DNA from: Jacaranda mimosifolia
Lineage: Eukaryota; Streptophyta; Magnoliopsida; Lamiales; Bignoniaceae
Assembly: GCA_018894105.1 (NCBI GenBank)
Contig: CM032117.1
Coordinates: forward strand, 49,758,503-49,822,502
DNA length: 64,000 nucleotides
Reading direction: 5' to 3'
Shown here: positions 60,265 to 64,000 of the stretch, piece after piece
Position numbering within the stretch: position 1 is the stretch's first letter
Layout: the number at the start of each line of letters is the position of its first letter
The notes under the pieces: model-generated
Told to the model about the DNA's origin: nothing
Database searches by the model: none
Seen by the model: only the letters and a program-made list of their open reading frames with translations
Made by a program: the position numbers and the translations under genes

Positions 60265-61040
60265 TAAATCAATATTAAAATAATTTTCATTATGAAATGT
60301 CTTATTTATTCTTATCAAAAGTGATACAATATTTTCTAATTAAATCAATACTAAAATAATTTTAATTGTGAAATTCTTTATATATCCTTGTTAAATTAAT
60401 ATACAATTTTAAAAATAAAAACAAAATTATATTAAATACATCAACAAAACAAGAAAAAGTTTGAGTTTAATAATTTTTTAATTAAGCAAATAAATCCTTA
60501 TGAGGCACCAGAAACACCCCCAAATTTAATTTTCCCAAAACAACCCCAATTTTCAAAATACCGCCACTTCACTGCCGGCCACCATCTCCAGCGATGTCAT
60601 GGACTAGAAGCCCCTTATATGGACTCAGGGCGTACGAAATTAGACGGTGGTAATGGCATATGAATAGGGCATATGGTAGTGCCATGTAAAATTAGACAAT
60701 GTTTGACACCGCGTTCTTCCCGATTGATTTGGGATTCTTTAATTTGATATTTTACTATTCTTGGTAGTGGTGATTATGCTCGTCTATAATATTACAGCAA
60801 ACACTGGCCGCGCAGTGGCAAAGTAATAGTATTTTGAAGATTAAGGTTGTTTCCTGAGGATTGAATTTGGGATTGTTTATATTACCTCATGAGAATTTAT
60901 TTGTTTAATTCAAAATTATTAAGCTCATTTTTTTATCTTATTGATATATGTAACATTTTTTTGTTTTATTTAATTGTACATTATTTTTAATAAGGATAAA
61001 GAAGATATTTCATCATTAAAATTATTTTAGTATTGATTTA
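60265..61040. mobile_element. Inverted-repeat element cut by the retrotransposon at 61041
   Basis: TAAATCAATACTAAAATAAT at 60341 and the following 150 bp are matched in reverse by about 60885-61040. A partial extra copy of the left arm starts at 60265. The centre (60500-60870) is less A/T-rich and includes CCGCCACTTCACTGCCGGCC, so it may hold captured sequence; no frame is recognisable. The outer right end is lost or lies beyond the retrotransposon. Confidence 0.5.
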
Positions 61041-62236
61041 TGTTGGTTGTGCAAAAATAAATAATGCAAACAAATACGCAAGTGCACGTATTGCAACAAG
61101 TAATAAACTGATGAGAAGAGTGTCGATTTCACGATAAACTAAATTATTCGCTACTAATTACTAATCTATCACACACTTATTTTATTCAAACAAAAGTCAA
61201 TTATGTAAGAACTAAAACTAAACTAATGGAAATAAGAAATATTATACTGATTAAAATTTCTATCAAGATATAGAATCCTAGAATTATGATTTCATCAATC
61301 GAATAAGTTGATTACACAATTTTCTCCTTTATGAAATTAATAGCAGGTTATTAGTCTTGAGTCTTATGCAATTACGAGGTTCTTCCGAATTACCTGCAAT
61401 CAAATCCCTAATTTATTCAATTCACTATATTCCTATGTGAATTAACTAAATTATGAATAAGGTTGTACCACTCGACTAACTCCCTAGGGCAAGCAGGTAT
61501 ATTCCTATCCTACTTACAAATTAATTAATTCATCAATTTGAACAATTAATCCTAAAGTTTTCTATTGTTAATCAATACGTAGATTCTCTTTTCCAAGACT
61601 CCTCTAGGGCTTAAAGATGCACTTGATTGCTGATCAGACAATCAAATAGAAAAAGAACACAATAGAAGAAATAGTCTTAAGCACTATTAATTTCATGGAA
61701 GAAAATCATGCATCAATTTATTCAAAAGAATCCATCATAATCCTAGAGTAACGAATTAGTTCATGATTGAATTGTCAAACAAAACATGAATAAAACGGAA
61801 CATTATTTCAAATTCAGAATAAAAAATAAAATCAGGGGGAGAGGTAGAAACTCTATTCCTTGACGAATCAGATATCCACTTTGTCCTTATCCGAATCCCG
61901 AATTTTTGCGATACTTCTGATCTTCAAAATAGAAAAATCCACTCCCCTTCCGAAGTATCTGAGAGACCTATTTATAACTACTTGGAAAAGTCTTCTAATT
62001 AGAATATGACTCAAATAAATAAAAACTATTTTGCCCTTCTTTGATAATGACATGCCATCTAATAAGCATTCCCACCAGCTTGAGTCAATTTGTCCTACTT
62101 TGAGATTTCTTCACTTGTATTCCTGCAATTCCAATATTTTCATCAATTAGCAAGGGAATTATAACTTTTAAAACAAGAAAATTATTTGTTAAGTCCTAAA
62201 TATGATATTCAAATTAATACTAATATGGACTTAACA
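61041..62236 (-). repeat. 3' LTR (1.2 kb)
   Basis: On the minus strand it starts TGTTAAGTCC (at 62236) and ends CAACCAACA (at 61041), a TG...CA structure with TGTT/AACA inverted ends. The edge at 61041 is where the inverted-repeat element stops. Confidence 0.7.
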
Positions 62237-62738
62237 AATACCCCCAAACTTAATATGTTGCTCGCCCTTGAGCAACGCAAAGAAAAGACTTAAGGACACT
62301 CAAAGAAAAAGAAATCAGCACAAACATGCATATACAAAGCCATCACTTCTTTTTGCCACTCTTAGAACTATTTCAAAGCGATGCTCGTAGTCAACCACAA
62401 TTGCGATCTGATTTCACTATGCACAAATAAGCAGATACAATGTTCAAATGAATCCCCTGTGTATGTGTGTGCTTTCTCTATAAGTAGTTACTGGCAATTC
62501 GGATTAATTTATATACAAGTACAAGACTCTACTCTAATACTCCATAGGTTTGCTTTTCATCTCTACCTCCATTAATGTAGAATACACTCAATAAATGATT
62601 ATTTAGAACTTGCATAGCTTGTAATGTAGGCTTGGGTAAAGGTAGGAAAAATATGGATAATATTGACTCAATACCCACAACACTTGTTAATCATCACCTC
62701 CTAATTCTCCCCCAAACTTATTGAACAATACTTCTCAA

Positions 62739-62739
<1 letters not shown>

Positions 62740-62770
<31 letters not shown>

Positions 62771-62800
62771 TCCTTTTTTCTTTTCTTTTCTTTTTTTGGA
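62740..62800. repeat. TTTC microsatellite
   Basis: About six perfect TTTC units are followed by interrupted T/C-rich sequence. The plus-strand frame across it (62721-62906) is low-complexity Phe/Leu/Ser and is not a gene. Confidence 0.85.
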
Positions 62801-63623
62801 CGCACACAATTGTGTGCATGAGGCCTTATCTACACCTCTTTTTTTTTTCTTGAAGAAAAAAAATCAAACTCATGGGCACTATACTGCTTGTTCCCATTTC
62901 AAATAGATCTAACAAGTAATCGTGGGATTTATTTGGTGGGATTATGTTTCTAGATTGGTTGTTGAGTTAGTTGTCAATTGAAAAGGATATTTAAAAATAG
63001 GCTCAACAAGGGGACCAAGGGATATAATATCATTTGGTAGGCTTGAAAGACTCAAACAGGTCAACAATGGCCTAAGTCATTTCCTTTAATTGAGTGTTTT
63101 TCTAGGATTTCGCCTTGATAGGGAATCAAACAAATTCTAGAGTTTAAAGTATTACCTATGTAACTCGTGCATAAATGTCCTCTAAATTAACCAATAACTA
63201 GAAGTGAGAAAGAGAGTGCTCAAAAATAGGGGATGTCATCCTAGCATTGCTTCTACTCAAAGTGCATAATTCCATCATCACACAAGTATAATTTTTCACA
63301 AAACATAAAATTAAAGGAGTAATATCTTCATTGATTCAAGAAGATTAATTTTTGTACATGCAAGACATTGACTCAATTACTGAACACTAATCAAAATCAA
63401 GATAACAGAAAATAAACGGACACAAAGGACTAAAAATTTGACGCACAAAGCACCCCCCAAAACTTGAGAGGTACTTTGCCCTCAAAGTATTAATACTATC
63501 ATGAAAGAGAAAGCAAGAAAATAAGAGACACTAATATGGAAAAAAATAAGATTAATAAAACAAAAAAATACAAAAAAAAAAAAGAAGATAAAATAAAATA
63601 AAGAAGAAAAAAATACTCCCTAA

Positions 63624-64000
63624 TTAATCATTGGCATTATCGTCTTCCTCAGCCTTTGGGGGTGGAACTGCAGTAGCAGGAAAATCAAAGTGTGGTGGCT
63701 GTGGGAAGATAGGATAATCCTCAGGTGGAATGTTATGATATTGCACCAACATTGTATACCATTGTTGTTGAGTGTCAAGGCATGCTTAGCGGTGCTCCTC
63801 TACAGTCTGTTGGTTAGTCAATAATTATCTCATCATATTCTCCAACATATCTAGACATTGCGGTATGGATCAATGACGATTCTGATGAGCTGGATCCTCT
63901 TAATGTAGTCGTGGAGCTTTTCTTGACTGATCATCATCAATTATCTGTTTGGGATGTAGTAATTCCTCGCTTTGATCCCATTGAACCCTTGCTGCAGTGC
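63624..64000 (-). pseudogene. C-terminal end of a retrotransposon protein
   Basis: A minus-strand frame ends at TAA (63624-63626) after a CLDTQQQWYTMLVQYHNI segment, a Pro-rich stretch and an acidic AEEDDNAND tail. At least three in-frame stops lie upstream (one at 63786-63788). The tail resembles the coiled, Gln-rich ends of plant retrotransposon gag-like or putative transposon proteins, but the family cannot be fixed from so short a part. Confidence 0.45.

Larger units (their letters stand above)
61041..64000 (-). mobile_element. LTR retrotransposon, 3' part (runs off the window)
   Basis: A 3' LTR (61041-62236) is preceded on the minus strand by a T/G-rich polypurine-type tract (TTAAGTTTGGGGGTATT, 62237-62253), a 1.4-kb untranslated region and the tail of a coding region that reaches the window end. 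The LTR motif GCAAGTGCACGTATTGCAAC is common to a large group of plant gypsy elements, possibly Athila/Tat-like. The other LTR lies outside the window, so no target duplication can be read. Confidence 0.7.

Noticed and set aside
1..64000. Host protein-coding genes
   Set aside because: Every frame with recognisable domains belongs to a transposable element; the others are short, low in complexity or antisense to element genes.

Overview
This is a 64-kb piece of a flowering-plant nuclear genome, probably a eudicot, and almost everything in it is transposable-element DNA. I found no convincing host gene. The evidence is: A/T-rich sequence throughout; long-terminal-repeat (LTR) retrotransposons with plant initiator-Met primer sites; Mutator-like elements (MULEs) with 9-bp target duplications; hAT elements with 8-bp duplications; a tRNA-derived SINE; a decayed Helitron; and paired CACTA-type arms. 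Nearly every open reading frame is short and broken by stops or frameshifts, as expected in old heterochromatin or pericentromeric DNA. The species cannot be named from the sequence alone.

Layout. 1-26500 is a nest. Retro-1, a gag-only Ty3/gypsy-type element on the minus strand (54-21305), is inserted in the right arm of a CACTA-like element (1-53, 21306-22661 and 25989-26500). Its 5' LTR is split at 8955/19332 by a second CACTA-like arm in the opposite orientation. That arm is followed by MULE-1 (11860-17054) and a smaller inverted-repeat element (17727-18816). A solo LTR (22662-25988) interrupts the outer CACTA arm. A third related solo LTR lies at 27784-31457. Next come a 1-kb tandem duplication (31724-33714), a hAT element (33774-34568), a SINE (35429-35531), a hAT within older hAT-like sequence (38410-38989) and a solo LTR of another family (39666-41892). 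A Helitron replication-protein pseudogene (42780-46412) is cut by a 1.8-kb MULE-like element (42931-44711). After it come a gag-only LTR retrotransposon (46413-50238), a Ty1/copia fragment (50239-51817), MULE-2 (51827-58512), a hAT (59355-59996), a partly seen inverted-repeat element (60265-61040) and the 3' end of another LTR retrotransposon (61041-64000).

How the genes relate. MULE-1 and MULE-2 have different terminal repeats but the same two-gene plan. A MURA-type transposase (N-terminal PB1-like region, MuDR DNA-binding region, DDE core, SWIM finger, CCHC knuckle) starts near one terminal repeat. A small gene encoding a GRF zinc finger, a coiled coil and a C-terminal membrane helix starts near the other and converges on it. 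That gene has an intron at the same place in both elements. This repeats the convergent mudrA/mudrB plan of maize MuDR with a different second protein, and is the most interesting observation here. The second is a 17-bp dyad centred on TGAGTCC...GGACTCA that is kept about 410-500 bp from the same end of four diverged LTRs, each of which also carries a different minisatellite further in.
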